From assembly GCF_000743355.1 (NCBI RefSeq), contig NZ_JQEI01000018.1, forward strand, positions 1 to 64,000: 64,000 nt of DNA. The letters are read 5' to 3'. The notes beneath the pieces are model-generated. The model saw only the letters and a list, made by a program, of their open reading frames with translations, did not search any database and was not told the origin of the DNA. Numbering within the stretch: position 1 is the first letter of the stretch; each line of letters opens with the position of its first letter. Position numbers and translations under genes: made by a program. The DNA comes from Serratia sp. Ag1. GTDB lineage: Bacteria > Pseudomonadota > Gammaproteobacteria > Enterobacterales > Enterobacteriaceae. Positions 20,925-32,727 of the stretch are shown here, in pieces.

Positions 20925-21713
20925 TCAGCGAATAATCCCGCGCGTTGAACGGCTAAAGAAATCGAGGAACTGCTGCACTACGGGCTGTTCTTGTGCCAGA
21001 AGTGCGATCTCTGATTTGGCTTCATCAAAGGTTTTTTCACTGCGATAAAGAATTTTGTAGGCGTTGCGGATTGCCTGCATCTCGTCTTTATCAAAACCAC
21101 GACGTTTCAACCCCACGGCATTCACCCCAAACGGCGTCGCGTGATTACCTTGTGCAATGACAAACGGAGGTACGTCCTGCGCAACACCGGAGCAGCCGCC
21201 AACCATCACGTGTGCGCCGATCACGCAGAACTGGTGAATAGCGGTCATGCCACCGATAATAGCGTAATCGTCAATTTCCACATGGCCCGCAAGCGTCGCG
21301 TTGTTGGCAAGCACACAGAAGTTGCCGACCACACAGTCATGAGCAATGTGAACGTTAACCATCAGCAGGTTATCATTACCTACTTTGGTCAAACCCGTGC
21401 CCTGCGCAGTACCGCGATGAATGGTCACACTTTCACGAATACGGTTACGATCGCCAACCTCAACACGCGTTGGTTCACCGGCATACTTCAGATCCTGATT
21501 CACTTCACCAATAGAAGCGAACTGGTAAATCTGATTATCACGGCCAATCTTAGTGATACCGTTCACCACCACATGGGATTTCAGTACCGTACCCGCGCCG
21601 ATTTCCACCTGGGAGCCGACGTAACAGAAAGGACCAATCTGCGCACCCGCGCCGATAACAGCACCTTCTTCAACGATGGCGCTAGGGTGGATAAAGGCGG
21701 TTTTATCAATCAC
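20925..21713 (-). CDS. lpxA: UDP-N-acetylglucosamine acyltransferase
   Basis: LpxA catalyses the first step of lipid A synthesis, moving a hydroxyacyl chain from ACP to O-3 of UDP-GlcNAc. The 262-aa protein has left-handed beta-helix hexapeptide repeats through about residue 190 and a helical C-terminal domain. The catalytic His lies in the conserved HIAHDC motif. It starts 3 bp after fabZ. Confidence 0.98.
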   Translation of the reverse strand: MIDKTAFIHPSAIVEEGAVIGAGAQIGPFCYVGSQVEIGAGTVLKSHVVVNGITKIGRDNQIYQFASIGEVNQDLKYAGEPTRVEVGDRNRIRESVTIHRGTAQGTGLTKVGNDNLLMVNVHIAHDCVVGNFCVLANNATLAGHVEIDDYAIIGGMTAIHQFCVIGAHVMVGGCSGVAQDVPPFVIAQGNHATPFGVNAVGLKRRGFDKDEMQAIRNAYKILYRSEKTFDEAKSEIALLAQEQPVVQQFLDFFSRSTRGIIR

Positions 21714-21716
21714 GGA

Positions 21717-22172
21717 TTATGCCTCCCGGCTGCGGGCACACATCATGGTTGCTTCGCAGACAATTTTTCCGTCAACAGTCGCCACGCCTTTAAAGCGCGT
21801 CAAACCACGACGGGTCTTTTCGAAAGTGACTTCCATGATCATCTGATCGCCTGGCACAACAGGACGTTTGAAGCGAGCTTCATCAATACCTGCAAAATAA
21901 TACAATTCGCCCGGCTCCAGTTTCCCTACGCTTTTGAACGCTAGAATACCCGTGGCTTGCGCCATCGCTTCCAGAATCAATACGCCTGGGAAAATAGGTT
22001 TACCAGGGAAGTGCCCCTGGAAAAACGGCTCATTAACAGAAACGTTTTTCACTGCACGCAGATATTTGTGCTCTTCAAAGTCCAATACACGGTCAACCAG
22101 CAAGAATGGGTAACGATGAGGAAGCAGTTCCAAAATTTCTGCAATATCCAGAGTATGAGTGTCAGTAGTCAA
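21717..22172 (-). CDS. fabZ: 3-hydroxyacyl-ACP dehydratase
   Basis: FabZ is the dehydratase of the fatty acid elongation cycle. It competes with LpxA for hydroxyacyl-ACP, so it balances phospholipid against lipid A. The hot-dog-fold protein is 151 aa, as in E. coli, with His54 (GHFPG) and Glu68 (LILEAMAQ). The start is TTG at 22172, supported by AGGAAGA upstream and by the conserved N-terminus TTDTHTL; the upstream frame to 22247 is not family-like. A 161-bp gap separates it from lpxD. Confidence 0.96.
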   Translation of the reverse strand: MTTDTHTLDIAEILELLPHRYPFLLVDRVLDFEEHKYLRAVKNVSVNEPFFQGHFPGKPIFPGVLILEAMAQATGILAFKSVGKLEPGELYYFAGIDEARFKRPVVPGDQMIMEVTFEKTRRGLTRFKGVATVDGKIVCEATMMCARSREA

Positions 22173-22333
22173 AATACTCTTCCTGTCTCTAAAAACTGAT
22201 GGCATCAACAACACGGCCTGCGCTGATCCCAAAAAGGAGATCATCATGCAGGCCGCAAATTAACAACTCTTTGCGCTTTTGGCTTCAAGGCCAACGCGTT
22301 TCGGTGTGCACCCAGCAAGGCGGGCGGAGGTGA

Positions 22334-23356
22334 CTAATCTTTTCCGACTTTTCGTTCGACAGCTTTCAAGCGCTTGCTGATCTCATCGATATTCATCACC
22401 AACGCGGCGGTTTTACGCCAAACTTTGTTGGGCTGTAGCGGGATGCCCGAGGAGTATACCCCAGGTTCGGTAATTGGTCGCATAACCATTCCCATACCGG
22501 TGACAACCACCTTGTCAGCAATCTCCATATGGCCATTGATCACGCTGGCCCCACCAATCTGGCAATAGCGGCCGATTTTCAGGCTACCAGCCATTATCAC
22601 ACCACCTGCGACAGCGGTATTGTCGCCAATCACAACGTTATGTGCAATCTGGCACTGATTATCAATGATAACACCATTCCCGATCAGAGTGTTATCCAAC
22701 GCCCCGCGATCGATGGTGGTGCAAGCCCCGATCTCAACGCGATCACCGATGATCACTGTGCCCAACTGCGGGATCTTGATCCAATTGCCACGCTCGTTGG
22801 CATAGCCGAAACCATCTGCACCAATCACCGTTCCTGATTGCACCAGGCAGTGTTGACCGATTTCAACTTCATGATAAATAGTAACATTTGCCCACAAACG
22901 CGTACCCGCACCAATGCGTGCGTGTTTACCGATAAAACAGCCAGGGCCGATAACCACGTTATCGCCAAGCTCTGCACCGGACTCAATAACCGCATTTGCT
23001 CCAATGGCAACATTTTGCCCAAGCCGGGCTTCAGAAGAAATCACCGCGCTGGGCGCAATATCCGCTGCAGGTGCCGGCGTGGTATCCATCAATTGCGCCA
23101 TACGCGCATAAGTCAGATAAGGATTCTTTACCACCAAGGCCGCAGAGCGACAATGTGGTAAATCTGCAACGGTCAAAACAACAGCACTCGCCTGGCAAGA
23201 AGCCAGCTGTTCTTGATAGCGGCTGTTTGATAAAAACGTAATTTGGCCAGCCTGTGCAGAATGCATAGAAGCAATGCCGGTGATGACAATATCGCCATCA
23301 CCGTGCAATTGTGCATCCAACTGCTGTGCTAAATCAGCCAGTCGAATCGAAAGCAT
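22334..23356 (-). CDS. lpxD: UDP-3-O-acyl-glucosamine N-acyltransferase
   Basis: LpxD adds the second hydroxyacyl chain in lipid A synthesis. The 340-aa protein has an N-terminal uridine-binding domain (1-100), a hexapeptide-repeat beta-helix (about 100-315) and a C-terminal helix. The catalytic His is in the [11 protein letters not shown] segment. It starts 4 bp after the skp stop. Confidence 0.98.
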   Translation of the reverse strand: MLSIRLADLAQQLDAQLHGDGDIVITGIASMHSAQAGQITFLSNSRYQEQLASCQASAVVLTVADLPHCRSAALVVKNPYLTYARMAQLMDTTPAPAADIAPSAVISSEARLGQNVAIGANAVIESGAELGDNVVIGPGCFIGKHARIGAGTRLWANVTIYHEVEIGQHCLVQSGTVIGADGFGYANERGNWIKIPQLGTVIIGDRVEIGACTTIDRGALDNTLIGNGVIIDNQCQIAHNVVIGDNTAVAGGVIMAGSLKIGRYCQIGGASVINGHMEIADKVVVTGMGMVMRPITEPGVYSSGIPLQPNKVWRKTAALVMNIDEISKRLKAVERKVGKD

Positions 23357-23360
23357 GTTG

Positions 23361-23858
23361 TTATTTAACCTGTTTCAGCACGTCAGCAGTGATATCTTTA
23401 GAAGTACCTACATAAGCAACGGCGTTAGCGTCGATCACTACGTCATAGCCTTCTTTGCTGGCAACAGCTTTCACTGCATCCTGAATACGAGCCAGGATCT
23501 TATTACGCTCTTCCATCTGGCGGCGACGGTTATCCTGCTCAAAAGCCTGAGCTTTCTGAGAGAACTGCTCGCGCTGTGCCATCACATCTTTTTCCATCTT
23601 GGTACGTTCGCTGGCTTTCATGGTAGAACCATCACGCTGCAGTTTCTGCATTTTAGTCTGCAGATCGCGTTCCATGTTCTGGAGTTCGCTCGCGCGGCCT
23701 TTAAACTCACCTTCCAGTTGTTTAGCCACGGCTTCACGAGCTGGCAACTGTTGGAAAATACTGGAAACGTTAACGACAGCAATCTTGTCAGCTGCCTGAA
23801 CGCTTGCTGAAGCAGCCATTGCTAAACCGAGGCCTGCGGCACACAACCACTTTTTCAC
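23361..23858 (-). CDS. skp: periplasmic chaperone Skp
   Basis: Skp is a trimeric chaperone that holds unfolded outer-membrane proteins on their way to BamA. The 165-aa precursor has a Sec signal peptide ([22 protein letters not shown]), a trimerisation strand ([11 protein letters not shown]), and long Lys/Glu/Gln-rich coiled-coil tentacles (about 45-130). The start is GTG at 23858 with AAGGAG upstream; the longer frame to 23912 lacks a family-like N-terminus. It lies between bamA and lpxD. Confidence 0.97.
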   Translation of the reverse strand: MKKWLCAAGLGLAMAASASVQAADKIAVVNVSSIFQQLPAREAVAKQLEGEFKGRASELQNMERDLQTKMQKLQRDGSTMKASERTKMEKDVMAQREQFSQKAQAFEQDNRRRQMEERNKILARIQDAVKAVASKEGYDVVIDANAVAYVGTSKDITADVLKQVK

Positions 23859-24018
23859 TATAAACTCCTTACCATCACCCGTTTGTGTCACACGACACTT
23901 TGAAGTACACAATCTGCCAGACCGACTGGCTACACAATGAGAATCCTCTCCCTTTGCTTTGCCTCCGGCCTGGCACCTGCGATTCTTTTTAACTGCTTAT
24001 GCCCAGAAGTGAAACCCG

Positions 24019-26442
24019 TTACCAGGTTTTACCAATGTTAAACTGGAACTGCTCTGACTTGTCGCCATCGTATTTCTTGATCGGGTCGGCATAAGAGAAC
24101 ACCAACGGACCCAATGGCGACATCCATTGCACTGCCAGACCCACAGACATGCGGATGTTGCTCGCTTTACTGTAATCGGGAATATCGTACATACGTGTTT
24201 GGTCAGTATTTTCCCACTTGGTATCCCATACCGTACCCGCATCCATAAACACGGAAGTACGCACCGAGTTGGCATATTTCTCACTGATAAACGGTGTCGG
24301 TGTAATCAGCTCAAGGCTGGCGACAGCCATGGCGTTACCGCCAACAGCATCGCTGGAATTACAAATGACCTGCGGCACGCTGCTACCCGGCGCATCATTA
24401 CAGCTATATGAATTGGAGTTGTAATAAACTGCTTTCGGGCCAATGGTATTGGACTGGAAGCCACGCACGGTGCTTGAACCACCCGCATAGAAGTTCTCAT
24501 AGAACGGCATCTCTTTGCCGCCAAGACCATCGGCATAACCCACACGGCCACGGCTCAACATGACCCAGTTGGCATCGTCGTCAATAGGCAAGTATTGCGT
24601 GCTGTCCAAGGTGAATTTGTAGTACGAGTTGTCAGAACCCGGCGCGACAATCTTGGTATTCAGCGTAGTACGGTTACCTGAAGTCGGGAAATAACCACGG
24701 TCCAGATTGTTGTAAGTCCACCCCAGAGTCAGCGGGAAATCATCCGCTTTATAGCTAGCGCGATTCACCAGATCCGGGTTTTCACCGACAGAATCCAGAT
24801 AACGCCACATAGCAATCTGTGGCTTCATCTGCGACAGGGAGTTATGCACATAGCCCAAACCAGCACGCAACGAGTTATTCTCGTTGATCGGGAAGCCCAG
24901 CGTGCCGTCTACACCATAGCTGCTGTTGGTATAATCAGACAGATCGGCGTTATTGGCCTTAAAGTCGTTATAGAATATGCGCCCACCCAGGCTGACACCA
25001 TCAACGGTGAAGTATGGGTTGGTGACTGACAGTTCAGCGTAGGTCTGGTAATCGTTCTTGGTGCCGTTGATACCCACAGAGTAACCGGTACCCAACCAGT
25101 TATCCTGCTGCACACCGGCCTGGAAGCTCACGCCACTCTCGGTGCCATAACCGACACCAAAGTTCAGAGTACCGGTGTTACGCTCTTTAACCCTGTAGAC
25201 CACGTCAACCTGGTCAGGAGTCCCCGGCACGCGCTGCGTTTCCACATCTACGGTTTCGAAGTAGCCCAAGCGATTCAAACGATCCTTGCCCTGCTCAACC
25301 TGATCGTTACCCAGCCATGCGCCTTCCATCTGGCGCATTTCGCGACGCAGTACGGCATCTTTACTGGTATCGTTGCCTTCAAATTTGATGCGGCGAACAT
25401 AGAAGCGATTACCCGCATCAATGTTAACCAGCAGTTTTACGGTTTTATCCGTATCGTTGATTTCCGGCTGAGTCTGCACACGCGGGTAGGCATAACCATA
25501 ACGGCCCAGCATCTTCTTGATGCTGTCTTCCATTTTGGTCACTTTACTGCCGCTATACAGTTCGCCTGGCTCGATTTTGGTCAACTGGGCAACTTCCGCC
25601 GAATGCCCCGCCAGGTTACCGTTCACTACCACGCCAGAAAGCTTATACTGCTCGCCTTCGGTGATATTGATAGTGATGTAAATACCTTTCTTGTCCGGCG
25701 TCAGGCTGACCTGAGTCGAATCAATGTTAAAACGCGCATAGCCGCGATCCAGATAGAAGCTGCGCAGGATTTCAAGATCGCCTGCCAGTTTCTGTTTCTG
25801 ATACTTACGATCGCCAACCACGTTCCACCACGGCACTTCATCACGCAATTGGAAGCGAGAGATCAGTTCATCGTTGGTGAAAGCATGATTGCCAACAATA
25901 TTGATCTGTTGGATGGTAGCGGAGACCCCTTCAGCGAACACCAGCTTCAGGTCAACACGATTACGTGGCAGCGGTGTCACTACCGCTTTTACCGAAGCGC
26001 TGTACTTGCCGACGCTGTAGTAGAAATCTTCCAGCCCTTTTTCAATGGTGGACAAGGTGGTGCGGTCGAGTGCTTCGCCAACCCGGACGCCAGAAGCCTC
26101 CAGGTTTTGCTTGAGCATGTCATCTTTCACCGATTTGTTGCCGGAGAAAGTAATGCTAGCAATGGTAGGACGTTCCTTAACCTGAACAATCAGCGTATCA
26201 CCGTCGCGTAGTACGCGCACATCCTCGAAGTTGCCGGTAGCAAACAAGGCATGAATGGTGTTACTGATATCATCATCAGAGACGGTATCGCCTACGCGAA
26301 CCGGCATGTTGAGTAACGCCGCACCGACGGCGACTCGTTGCAGGCCTTCGAAATGAATATCTTTCACTACGAACCCGTCTGCACCGTATACGGTGGCGCT
26401 GCTAAACAGCAGCGACGCTATGAGCAACTTTTTCATCGCCAT
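24019..26442 (-). CDS. bamA: outer-membrane protein assembly factor BamA
   Basis: BamA is the essential core of the BAM complex, which inserts beta-barrel proteins into the outer membrane. The 807-aa precursor has a signal peptide (about 1-20) and five POTRA domains (about 21-420). A 16-strand Omp85 barrel follows, with the loop-6 motif VRGF and a C-terminal aromatic residue (Trp807). Differences from E. coli are concentrated in the extracellular loops, e.g. the 700s ([24 protein letters not shown]), where two cysteines may form a disulfide. It sits between rseP and skp. Confidence 0.98.
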   Translation of the reverse strand: MAMKKLLIASLLFSSATVYGADGFVVKDIHFEGLQRVAVGAALLNMPVRVGDTVSDDDISNTIHALFATGNFEDVRVLRDGDTLIVQVKERPTIASITFSGNKSVKDDMLKQNLEASGVRVGEALDRTTLSTIEKGLEDFYYSVGKYSASVKAVVTPLPRNRVDLKLVFAEGVSATIQQINIVGNHAFTNDELISRFQLRDEVPWWNVVGDRKYQKQKLAGDLEILRSFYLDRGYARFNIDSTQVSLTPDKKGIYITINITEGEQYKLSGVVVNGNLAGHSAEVAQLTKIEPGELYSGSKVTKMEDSIKKMLGRYGYAYPRVQTQPEINDTDKTVKLLVNIDAGNRFYVRRIKFEGNDTSKDAVLRREMRQMEGAWLGNDQVEQGKDRLNRLGYFETVDVETQRVPGTPDQVDVVYRVKERNTGTLNFGVGYGTESGVSFQAGVQQDNWLGTGYSVGINGTKNDYQTYAELSVTNPYFTVDGVSLGGRIFYNDFKANNADLSDYTNSSYGVDGTLGFPINENNSLRAGLGYVHNSLSQMKPQIAMWRYLDSVGENPDLVNRASYKADDFPLTLGWTYNNLDRGYFPTSGNRTTLNTKIVAPGSDNSYYKFTLDSTQYLPIDDDANWVMLSRGRVGYADGLGGKEMPFYENFYAGGSSTVRGFQSNTIGPKAVYYNSNSYSCNDAPGSSVPQVICNSSDAVGGNAMAVASLELITPTPFISEKYANSVRTSVFMDAGTVWDTKWENTDQTRMYDIPDYSKASNIRMSVGLAVQWMSPLGPLVFSYADPIKKYDGDKSEQFQFNIGKTW

Positions 26443-26477
26443 CGTTGTTATGCGTTCTTCCTAACCTGTCCCCGCCC

Positions 26478-27833
26478 CTAAAGACGAGAAAAATCATTGA
26501 AAAGTGCAAGACCCATTAACAGTACCAACACGATCGAACCAATGCGATAACTGTAGTCCTGTACTCGCTCAGAAACCGGCCCACCCTTCAGCTTTTCTAT
26601 TGCCAGGAAGAGGAGATGCCCACCATCTAATACCGGTAATGGGAATAGGTTGATGATCCCTAAGTTGACACTGATCAACGCCAGAAACATCATATAATAC
26701 ACAAACCCTACACCCGCTGACGCCCCCGCTCCCTGTGCAATGGAAATAGGGCCACTCAGATTGTTCAGCTTTACATCACCGGTGATTAACTTACCCAGCA
26801 TATTGACCGTTAGCCGCATGAGCTGCCAGGTTTTGTCCCCTGCCTGATATAACGCTGAGAACGGCCCATACTGACGAACCGTTTTATACTCGTCAGGCAG
26901 CGGTAATACCTTCGGTATTATGCCAGCAAAACCCACCATTTTGTCTTTTCCCACCGGTTTTGTATCCGGTATCAGCGTTAAAGACAAGGGGGTTCCGTTT
27001 CTTTCGATCCCTAAAACCAAGGGTTTACCTGGGCTATCATGGATTCGTTTAACCAAGGTTGACCAGCGCCCAAGCAACTGACCATCGACTTTAACGATCC
27101 TATCCCCTGTTTGTAAACCCGCCTTTTGCGCTGCTGATCCCTGTTGCACTTCTGACAGTACAGATTCTATCTGCGGGCCACGTGGGATCATGCCTAGAGA
27201 ACGAACAGGATCTTCCTTGTCCGGTTCAAAGCTCCATTGGAGCAGATCCAGGGTTTTATTCACCACTTGTGAAGAACCAAATGGAGCAACTCCAACCTCG
27301 GTTTTTGCATCACCAATTTTGCTCACCAGCGCGAACCGAACCGATTCCCAATCAGGCGTTTCGATACCGTCAACGGACTTAAGTTCCATACCAGGGGAAA
27401 TTTCAGCTTTGGCAGCAATAGATTGCGGCGCTATTTCGCCAATAACCGGGCGAAAGCTTGGCACGCCGACAATGAAGACGATCCAGTAAGCCAGAATGGC
27501 AAACAGGAAATTAGCGATGGGGCCAGCACTGATAATCGCCGCGCGTTGCCAAATCGCTTTGTTATTGAATGCCTGATGGCGCTGCTCCGGTGCAACCGTC
27601 TCTACGCGCTCATCAAGCATCTTGACATAGCCACCGAGGGGGATCATGGCAATGATATATTCCGTACCCTGGCGGTCGGTACGGCGCCACAGCGCTCGGC
27701 CAAAACCAATGGAGAAACGCTCTACACGGACACCACAGCGGCGGGCAACCCAAAAGTGCCCAAACTCATGTACGGTGATCAATACACCCAGAGCAATCAC
27801 AAACGCTACCAAGTTCCAGAGCACGCCGACCAT
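26478..27833 (-). CDS. rseP: site-2 intramembrane metalloprotease RseP
   Basis: RseP cleaves the anti-sigma factor RseA inside the inner membrane after DegS, releasing sigma-E; it also trims signal peptides. The 451-aa protein has the zinc motif HEFGH (His22, Glu23, His26) in the first membrane segment. Two tandem periplasmic PDZ domains follow (about 120-310). The third ligand is in the LDG motif of [11 protein letters not shown] near the C-terminus. It lies 29 bp downstream of cdsA. Confidence 0.97.
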   Translation of the reverse strand: MVGVLWNLVAFVIALGVLITVHEFGHFWVARRCGVRVERFSIGFGRALWRRTDRQGTEYIIAMIPLGGYVKMLDERVETVAPEQRHQAFNNKAIWQRAAIISAGPIANFLFAILAYWIVFIVGVPSFRPVIGEIAPQSIAAKAEISPGMELKSVDGIETPDWESVRFALVSKIGDAKTEVGVAPFGSSQVVNKTLDLLQWSFEPDKEDPVRSLGMIPRGPQIESVLSEVQQGSAAQKAGLQTGDRIVKVDGQLLGRWSTLVKRIHDSPGKPLVLGIERNGTPLSLTLIPDTKPVGKDKMVGFAGIIPKVLPLPDEYKTVRQYGPFSALYQAGDKTWQLMRLTVNMLGKLITGDVKLNNLSGPISIAQGAGASAGVGFVYYMMFLALISVNLGIINLFPLPVLDGGHLLFLAIEKLKGGPVSERVQDYSYRIGSIVLVLLMGLALFNDFSRL

Positions 27834-27862
27834 ATAAACCCTTCATTCCCGCCGATGGCGGA

Positions 27863-28711
27863 TTAAAACACTAACAGCATCAAGCAGGCAAATACTGGCA
27901 CTGCTGCGGTCAAACTATCAATACGGTCCAATATCCCGCCATGTCCAGGGATCAGATGACCACTGTCCTTGATACCGGCTTCACGCTTGAACATGCTCTC
28001 GGTAAGATCGCCTAATACCGACGCCAGCGCTGCAACCACGGAACAAATCAGCAGAGTGATTGGAACCACGTTTAACGGCGCATAGCGGCCAAACAACCAA
28101 GAGATAATAGCCGAAGTCACCAGCCCGCCAATCAGCCCTTCCCAGGTTTTACCTGGGGACACTTTAGGCGCCAGCTTATGCTTGCCAAACAGTTTGCCGA
28201 ACATATAGGCACCGGAATCCGCTCCCCATACCAACAGCATGACGTACAGCAGCCACCAGGCACCGGTAAAATGATTGTGCTCATAACCAAACTGGCGCAA
28301 AGCCATCATCCCCCAGAAGAACGGGATAATGGTCAATAAACCGAAGAGCAAACGCAGCGGACGCGAATTGCGCCACAGTGCAGCAGAGCCGGGATAGAAT
28401 AGCACCAGCAGCAACGCCCCCAGCCACCATGCTAACGACAGCCACAGTGATACGCCAACTTGTAACTGTTCAGTGACGTGCTGATAGGCAGGCACGCTGA
28501 GCATCATCAGCGCCAACAGAAAGCCGCATAACATCGCCAACCCGATACGTTGAGAACGCTTGGCGAAACCGGCAAGCTGCCCCCACTCCCAGGCTGCCAG
28601 CATGCAGACAGCGAGTGTTACCAGGGCAAAACCCATAGGCGGCAGCAAGAACAGCGCTGCGATAACCAGCGGAATTAAAATCAGAGCAGTGATGAGGCGA
28701 TACTTCAGCAA
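27863..28711 (-). CDS. cdsA: phosphatidate cytidylyltransferase
   Basis: CdsA makes CDP-diacylglycerol from phosphatidic acid and CTP, the branch point for all phospholipids. The 282-aa integral membrane protein has about eight hydrophobic segments. The signature SPGKTWEG and the CDP-alcohol motif ending DSGHLIPGHGGILDRIDS lie in the C-terminal third. It follows uppS by 9 bp. Confidence 0.97.
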   Translation of the reverse strand: MLKYRLITALILIPLVIAALFLLPPMGFALVTLAVCMLAAWEWGQLAGFAKRSQRIGLAMLCGFLLALMMLSVPAYQHVTEQLQVGVSLWLSLAWWLGALLLVLFYPGSAALWRNSRPLRLLFGLLTIIPFFWGMMALRQFGYEHNHFTGAWWLLYVMLLVWGADSGAYMFGKLFGKHKLAPKVSPGKTWEGLIGGLVTSAIISWLFGRYAPLNVVPITLLICSVVAALASVLGDLTESMFKREAGIKDSGHLIPGHGGILDRIDSLTAAVPVFACLMLLVF

Positions 28712-28720
28712 AAGTTCCCC

Positions 28721-29479
28721 CTAGGACGCATTGGCATCGATAGGTGTTGTTCCCCCGAAGCGACGCTCACGTTGTGCAAATGCATTCAGCGCACCTTCAA
28801 AGACAAGTTCATCAAAATCAGGCCAGAGTACATCAGTAAAGTAAAGCTCGGCGTAAGCAATTTGCCACAACAAGAAGTTACTTATGCGATGTTCGCCACC
28901 GGTACGGATCACTAAATCTACTGGTGATAAGTCGCTCATGCAGACACGCTCACTCAGTAGCTCCTCGCTGATCTGTTCCGGCTGCAACACACCTTGTTGC
29001 ACTTGCTCGGCCAGATCCCTTACTCCCTGAATGATATCCCAGCGGCCACCATAGTTAGCGGCAATATTCAGCGTCAAACCATTGTTATCAGCAGTCAGTT
29101 TCTCAGAACGATGGATACGCTCCTGCAGACGCGTGCTGAAGCGGCTGATATCGCCGATGACACGCAACCTGACGTTATGTTTATGCAAACTTTTTACTTC
29201 GCTGTCCAGTGCACGCACGAACAGCTCCATCAGGGCAGAGACTTCCTGCGCCGGGCGATTCCAGTTCTCACTGCTGAAGGCATAAAGCGTGAGCGCATCC
29301 AAATGGTGACTGGCTGCAAAACTGACCGCGCGGCGTACTGATTTTACCCCTGCTTTATGCCCGAATACACGTAATTTACCCTGACGTTTAGCCCATCGCC
29401 CGTTACCATCCATGATAATAGCGACATGACGCGGTCCTTGAGCAGACAAATTAGCTTCTTGTTGGTTTGCGGACGACAT
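28721..29479 (-). CDS. uppS: undecaprenyl diphosphate synthase
   Basis: UppS (IspU) extends farnesyl diphosphate with eight cis isoprene units to give C55-PP, the carrier for peptidoglycan and O-antigen. The 252-aa protein has the cis-prenyltransferase motif [14 protein letters not shown] with catalytic Asp24. The [15 protein letters not shown] and [12 protein letters not shown] motifs lie near the end. A terminator separates it from dxr, so it heads the uppS-cdsA-rseP part. Confidence 0.98.
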   Translation of the reverse strand: MSSANQQEANLSAQGPRHVAIIMDGNGRWAKRQGKLRVFGHKAGVKSVRRAVSFAASHHLDALTLYAFSSENWNRPAQEVSALMELFVRALDSEVKSLHKHNVRLRVIGDISRFSTRLQERIHRSEKLTADNNGLTLNIAANYGGRWDIIQGVRDLAEQVQQGVLQPEQISEELLSERVCMSDLSPVDLVIRTGGEHRISNFLLWQIAYAELYFTDVLWPDFDELVFEGALNAFAQRERRFGGTTPIDANAS

Positions 29480-29543
29480 AACTCGTACTTATTCCCTCGG
29501 TAGAAACACCACAGCCTTAGCGGAACATCCAGCCCTAGCGCGC

Positions 29544-29573
29544 AAAAAAAGCCGTGTGCCTGACACAGCTTTT
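29544..29573 (-). terminator. terminator between dxr and uppS
   Basis: On the minus strand, an 11-bp stem (AAAAGCTGTGT / ACACGGCTTTT, one G-U pair) with a 5-base loop is followed by seven T. It lies 187 bp past the dxr stop and 65 bp before uppS. It therefore divides the array into transcription units and implies an uppS promoter further downstream. Confidence 0.82.
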
Positions 29574-29759
29574 CAGTCTGCCCACCGGCGCCCCCAGAAA
29601 CACCCGGGAAATATCGGCTGATGACGCACTCAATTCGGCCATTATTCAACGGTATATCCGATGATTGTGGCGCAGACTATATCACCTCAATGAAGCGCGA
29701 ACAAACGGCCCCACTGCAGCAAGCGCTATTTGCAAAAAAATCAGACAATGCGCTAGAGA

Positions 29760-30956
29760 TTAGACGCGCAATACCTGGGCCACACTGCGAGCTATTTCAC
29801 GTGCCTGACGATCAATGTCTAAAACCTCCTCCACACAAGAAGGCTCCTGTAACGCCAGACGTTCTACCACTTTTTGATTCACCGTAGCGATGTCGGTAAA
29901 TCGAATTTCTTCCTGCAGGAATGCGGCCACGGCGACTTCGTTAGCCGCATTCAACGCCGTCGTTGCGGCCTGCCCGGCATCAAAAGCGTCGATCGCCAGA
30001 TACAGACACGGGTAACGCTCACGCTCCGGCTCAGAGAAGGTCAGCGCGCCTATACGGCAAAAATCAAGGGCTGCCACCCCGGAATGAATGCGTTGCGGAT
30101 AAGCCATCGCATGAGCTATCGGGGTACGCATATCTGGCGTACCCAACTGCGCCAACACGCTACCATCAGCATAGCGCACCATCGAGTGAATTACCGACTG
30201 CGGGTGCAGGATCACTTCCATCTCGGCGGCTGAGGCATTAAACAACCAGCGTGCTTCAATGTACTCCAAGCCTTTATTCATCATAGTGGCAGAGTCCACC
30301 GAAATCTTGCGCCCCATCGACCAGTTAGGGTGCGCACAAGCCTGATCCGGCGTCATTGCCGCAAACTGATCCAATGGCGTCGTACGGAATGGCCCGCCGG
30401 AACCCGTCAGAATAATGCGCGAAACACCATGCTCCTGCAAAGAAGACTCACCCAACTGGCGCTGGATGCTTTCAGGCAAACTCTGGAAAATAGCGTTGTG
30501 CTCGCTGTCCAACGGTAACAGTTGCGCCTGGCTCTTTTGTACCGCCTCCATAAACAGGCGGCCACAGGTCACTAGCGACTCTTTATTCGCCAACAGCACC
30601 TGTTTACCAGCACGAACGGCGGCCAAGGTAGGTAACAATCCTGCGGCCCCGACAATAGCCGCAGTCACCTGGTCAACGTCGCTCAATGCGGCCAACTCGC
30701 AAGCAGACTGAACCCCTGCCAACACCTCGGTTTTAACCGCATGTTCCGCCAGTATGCCCCTTAACTCACGTGCGGCGCTTTCATCAGCCATCGACGCATA
30801 AGCAGGGCGAAACTCCATGCATTGCTGCGCCATCACCGCCACGTTGCGGCCAGCAACAAGTGCCTTGATCGCGAAAAGGTCGGGATTCTCCCTGACCACG
30901 GCCAGGGTGCTGGTGCCCACAGAGCCCGTGGAGCCCAAAATAGTCAGTTGCTTCAT
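29760..30956 (-). CDS. dxr: 1-deoxy-D-xylulose 5-phosphate reductoisomerase
   Basis: Dxr (IspC) carries out the first committed step of the MEP isoprenoid pathway, with NADPH and a divalent metal; it is the fosmidomycin target. The 398-aa protein has the NADPH-binding motif [11 protein letters not shown]. The metal/catalytic loop is [11 protein letters not shown], and the [21 protein letters not shown] signature is present. The ATG at 30956 gives the family N-terminus [11 protein letters not shown]; a GTG six codons upstream is less likely. Confidence 0.97.
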   Translation of the reverse strand: MKQLTILGSTGSVGTSTLAVVRENPDLFAIKALVAGRNVAVMAQQCMEFRPAYASMADESAARELRGILAEHAVKTEVLAGVQSACELAALSDVDQVTAAIVGAAGLLPTLAAVRAGKQVLLANKESLVTCGRLFMEAVQKSQAQLLPLDSEHNAIFQSLPESIQRQLGESSLQEHGVSRIILTGSGGPFRTTPLDQFAAMTPDQACAHPNWSMGRKISVDSATMMNKGLEYIEARWLFNASAAEMEVILHPQSVIHSMVRYADGSVLAQLGTPDMRTPIAHAMAYPQRIHSGVAALDFCRIGALTFSEPERERYPCLYLAIDAFDAGQAATTALNAANEVAVAAFLQEEIRFTDIATVNQKVVERLALQEPSCVEEVLDIDRQAREIARSVAQVLRV

Positions 30957-31063
30957 GAGTTTGCTCTGAATCACTGTCTGATGAGATCGGAAGTATTCCA
31001 GTGTGTAACTTGAACCACCGCTTGTCCATGATCTTTCAGTACGAGAAAACGGGATCTACGCCA

Positions 31064-31098
31064 CAAAAAATAAAGCGCCACCTAAGCGACGCTTTATT
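31064..31098 (-). terminator. terminator after frr
   Basis: On the minus strand, a 9-bp stem (AATAAAGCG / CGCTTTATT) with a 12-base loop is followed by a T-run (complement of 31064-31070). It lies just past the frr stop and before dxr. Confidence 0.82.
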
Positions 31099-31113
31099 TC
31101 TGCGCGATGCTGA

Positions 31114-31671
31114 TTAGAAATCCATCAGCTCTTTTTCTTTGTCTGCCAACGCCGCATCAAGCAACTTGATGTAGGCATCGGTCATTTTTTGAATATCGTC
31201 CTGTGAACGACGTTCTTCGTCTTCGCTGATTTCTTTATCTTTCAGCAAGACTTTCACTTTATCGTTAGCATCACGGCGCACGTTACGCACGGCAACACGC
31301 CCCTGCTCAGCTTCACCACGCACCACCTTGATCAGATCTTTACGGCGTTCTTCAGTCAACGGTGGCAGCGGAACACGGATCACGCTACCGGCTGAGCTTG
31401 GATTCAGGCCAAGATCGGATGACATAATGGCTTTTTCTACTGCCGAACCCAAAGAACGATCGAACAAGTTGATGGCCAAAGTGCGGGAATCTTCTACCGT
31501 CACGTTAGCCAACTGACGTAGTGGCGTGGCAGAACCATAATACTCCACCATGATGCCATCCAGAATGCTTGGAGAAGCACGGCCAGTACGGATCTTGCTG
31601 ATTTGGTTTTTGAATGCTTCGACGCTTTTTTCCATGCGTGAATCAGCATCTTTTCTGATTTCGTTAATCAC
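31114..31671 (-). CDS. frr: ribosome recycling factor
   Basis: RRF splits post-termination ribosomes together with EF-G. The 185-aa length equals E. coli. The long three-helix bundle and the conserved [21 protein letters not shown] segment (about 27-47) are clear. It lies 182 bp downstream of pyrH and is followed by a terminator. Confidence 0.98.
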   Translation of the reverse strand: MINEIRKDADSRMEKSVEAFKNQISKIRTGRASPSILDGIMVEYYGSATPLRQLANVTVEDSRTLAINLFDRSLGSAVEKAIMSSDLGLNPSSAGSVIRVPLPPLTEERRKDLIKVVRGEAEQGRVAVRNVRRDANDKVKVLLKDKEISEDEERRSQDDIQKMTDAYIKLLDAALADKEKELMDF

Positions 31672-31853
31672 GTTGCGAACCCTTGGAAGCTGGTTACTTG
31701 GCAGGCATACAACAAGTATAGCCCGTGAATGTTACTCAAGGAGGAGCACCCAACGCCTGGCGTCAACCGCTCCCGCTCATCCCTTTTGTTTGCAGCCGCA
31801 GCGTTGCTGACAACAACTCCAAACTCTCGGGTATAAATTTGGTTGAGCACCCT

Positions 31854-32579
31854 TTATTTGGTGATCAGCGTGCCTTCGCTCTCACCCATCACCACACGGC
31901 GCAGTGCGCCCGGTTTATTCATGTTGAACACGCGGATAGGTAAGCCATGATCGCGCGCCAGCGTAAACGCGGCCAGATCCATCACTTTTAACTCGCGTTC
32001 CAACACATCCTGATAGGTTAACTGTTCGTACAGTGTCGCGTCCGGGTTTTTCACCGGATCAGCCGAGTATACACCATCCACTTTAGTCGCTTTCAACACC
32101 ACGTCGGCTTCAATTTCGATCCCACGCAGGCAGGCAGCAGAATCGGTGGTGAAAAACGGGTTACCGGTACCGGCAGAGAAAATCACTACGCGGTTATTGC
32201 GCAGCAGGCTGATCGCCTCTGCCCAACTGTAATTATCACACACGCCGTTCAGTGGAATGGCTGACATCAGGCGGGCGTTCACATAGGCGCGGTGCAACGC
32301 ATCACGCATAGCCAGACCGTTCATGACGGTAGCCAGCATCCCCATGTGGTCGCCCACAACGCGGTTCATACCGGCTTGCGCCAGGCCCGCACCGCGGAAA
32401 AGGTTACCACCGCCAATAACTACACCGACCTGAATTCCCAGCTCGACCAGCTCTTTGACTTCCTGAGCCATACGATCCAAAACGCTCGCGTCGATACCAA
32501 AGCCTTCTGCACCTTGCAAGGCTTCACCGCTCAATTTGAGCAGGATACGCTGATAAACGGGTTTTGCATTGGTTGCCAT
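31854..32579 (-). CDS. pyrH: UMP kinase
   Basis: PyrH phosphorylates UMP to UDP and is feedback-inhibited by UTP and activated by GTP. The 241-aa hexameric amino-acid-kinase-family protein has the phosphate-binding [10 protein letters not shown] segment near the start and GGGNLFRG (about 56-63). It is transcribed between tsf and frr, as in E. coli. Confidence 0.98.
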   Translation of the reverse strand: MATNAKPVYQRILLKLSGEALQGAEGFGIDASVLDRMAQEVKELVELGIQVGVVIGGGNLFRGAGLAQAGMNRVVGDHMGMLATVMNGLAMRDALHRAYVNARLMSAIPLNGVCDNYSWAEAISLLRNNRVVIFSAGTGNPFFTTDSAACLRGIEIEADVVLKATKVDGVYSADPVKNPDATLYEQLTYQDVLERELKVMDLAAFTLARDHGLPIRVFNMNKPGALRRVVMGESEGTLITK

Positions 32580-32694
32580 GGTGTTCTGTCCTAAGAAGCA
32601 GTAATAGTATTGGGGGTTTCAACCGACACGTTGCGCCTGTGCTGAGTATAACTGCACAACGCCCGCCATCGGATTATCTCTGGCTGGATAAAAT

Positions 32695-32716
32695 GGAACC
32701 GCCTGACGGCGGCTCC
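32695..32716 (-). terminator. terminator after tsf
   Basis: On the minus strand, a 9-bp stem (GGAGCCGCC / GGCGGTTCC) with a GTCA loop is followed by ATTTTAT. It lies 11 bp past the tsf stop and separates rpsB-tsf from pyrH. Confidence 0.82.
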
Positions 32717-32727
32717 ATTAACAGGCA

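Noticed and set aside
23885-23898. GTGTC/GACAC hairpin upstream of skp
   Set aside because: The stem is only 5 bp with no T-run; too weak to call a terminator or operator.
26478-27833. Sigma-E promoter within rseP for bamA
   Set aside because: E. coli has one and a GGAACTT occurs near the rseP start, but I found no -10 at the right spacing, so I do not report it.
29344-29649. 101-codon minus-strand frame overlapping uppS and the dxr-uppS spacer
   Set aside because: It overlaps the uppS start in another frame, spans the terminator and resembles no family.
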